From assembly GCF_008124885.1 (NCBI RefSeq), contig NZ_VNHX01000005.1, forward strand, positions 1 through 64,000: DNA of 64,000 nt. Direction: 5' to 3'. This document shows positions 63,547 through 64,000 of the stretch, piece after piece (position 1 is the stretch's first letter; every line of letters begins with the position of its first letter). Below the pieces are notes generated by a model that saw only the letters and a program-made list of their open reading frames with translations, had not been told where the DNA came from and searched no databases. The translations under genes and the position numbers were made by a program. This stretch comes from Sphingobacterium allocomposti. Its GTDB lineage: Bacteria > Bacteroidota > Bacteroidia > Sphingobacteriales > Sphingobacteriaceae.

Positions 63547-64000
63547 TCAGGGCATACGCACCTTAGCCATAACCGGCATATGATCCGAGGGGAAGCGCAT
63601 GTTTAATGCGTCTACGAGTACACCATACTTCTCCACGCCGATGCCCTGCGTAACAAAAATATAATCTATCCGCTTTTTTAACGGAGCATGCCAATTGAAA
63701 GCGTTGGTCGTCCCGACTGGACCATAAGGCGGCTGTTCCGTCGCTTCATAAGCGTCCAGCAGATGGTTCTTTATCGTGACTATCGGGGCCGCCTCAGGAG
63801 TTGCATTGAAATCGCCGGTCGCGATAACAGGCAGCTGTCCGGCTATTTCCTTGATTTTCCTTACGAGCAGCTTGGCCGACTCTTCCCGCGCTATCTTCCC
63901 TTGATGATCAAAATGCGAGTTGAACACAAAGAACTGCTTTCCGCTCTGCTTTATGCGCAATTTGACCCATGAGCAGATCCGGTTACAACAGGTCGCGTCC
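63547..64000 (-). CDS. endonuclease/exonuclease/phosphatase family protein, 5' end outside the window
   Basis: C-terminal 150 residues of a metal-dependent phosphodiesterase-fold enzyme. The frame continues past 63960 to the window edge without a stop (ICSWVKLRIKQSGKQFFVFNSHFDHQG), so the gene is truncated by the window rather than starting at the TTG there. FNSHFDHQG, ATGDFNATP, RIDYIFVTQG and FPSDHMPVMAKV are the conserved motifs with the metal and catalytic His/Asp residues. DNA, lipid or sugar-phosphate substrates are all possible for this family. Confidence 0.9.
   Translation of the reverse strand, partial: DATCCNRICSWVKLRIKQSGKQFFVFNSHFDHQGKIAREESAKLLVRKIKEIAGQLPVIATGDFNATPEAAPIVTIKNHLLDAYEATEQPPYGPVGTTNAFNWHAPLKKRIDYIFVTQGIGVEKYGVLVDALNMRFPSDHMPVMAKVRMP

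Overview
The window looks like a chromosomal segment of a Bacteroidota bacterium, most likely in or near the family Sphingobacteriaceae. Supporting signs are an Oar-like TonB-dependent receptor, promoters of the TTTG-N19-TANNTTTG type, mostly weak Shine-Dalgarno sequences, many lipoproteins with a short signal and a Cys, DUF4296 and YpfJ-type proteins, and dispersed GGCNRAT and CCCTGAGC-type repeats. Species is not assignable from what I can see.

Layout. 0-5.3 kb: an Oar-like receptor, then a 1.7 kb repeat desert with a tandem duplication. 5.3-16 kb: mgtC; mutS2 with a DUF4296 lipoprotein; a tightly packed yggS-GNAT-DUF3298-lysC-methyltransferase run; an LLM flavoenzyme and a lipoprotein. 16-25.5 kb: an acyl-CoA-dehydrogenase-like gene overlapping pnuC, mqo, a second repeat cluster, fabG, a LuxE-like ligase, ypfJ, a third repeat cluster, a PhnA-type gene, and an unknown gene pair including a YgjP-like protein without a HExxH. 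25.5-34.7 kb: an M13 peptidase, a DoxX protein and a complete tetR-tolC-adaptor-RND efflux operon. 34.8-40.4 kb: an NrtR-type regulator facing a pfkA-sugar kinase-gapA glycolytic operon, mnmA and three tandem tRNA-Phe genes.

40.4-44.9 kb is the most interesting part. A perfect-spacing promoter carrying a palindrome drives a SAM-I riboswitch, then a 31-codon leader ORF with three consecutive Cys codons, then metY-metX-hom. This looks like two-input control of methionine synthesis: SAM by riboswitch and, by inference, cysteine by ribosome behaviour on the leader.

45-50 kb: an Arr-type rifamycin ADP-ribosyltransferase and a cold-response group (cold-shock-domain protein, rhlE-like helicase with cspA, and a membrane desaturase). 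50-55.5 kb: a GH2 glycosidase, an AraC regulator, a methyltransferase and a VOC protein. 55.5-59.8 kb: a TolC-HlyD-ABC exporter operon whose ABC subunit has the membrane domain but no ATPase domain, probably led by a small membrane-anchored protein. 60-64 kb: small unknown genes, a VOC/SRPBCC pair, a DoxX-like protein, a GlxA-type regulator with a strong inverted repeat across its start codon, a MITE-like element, and an endonuclease/exonuclease/phosphatase gene cut by the window edge.

All functions are from reading translated sequence and recognising family motifs; no database search was run.
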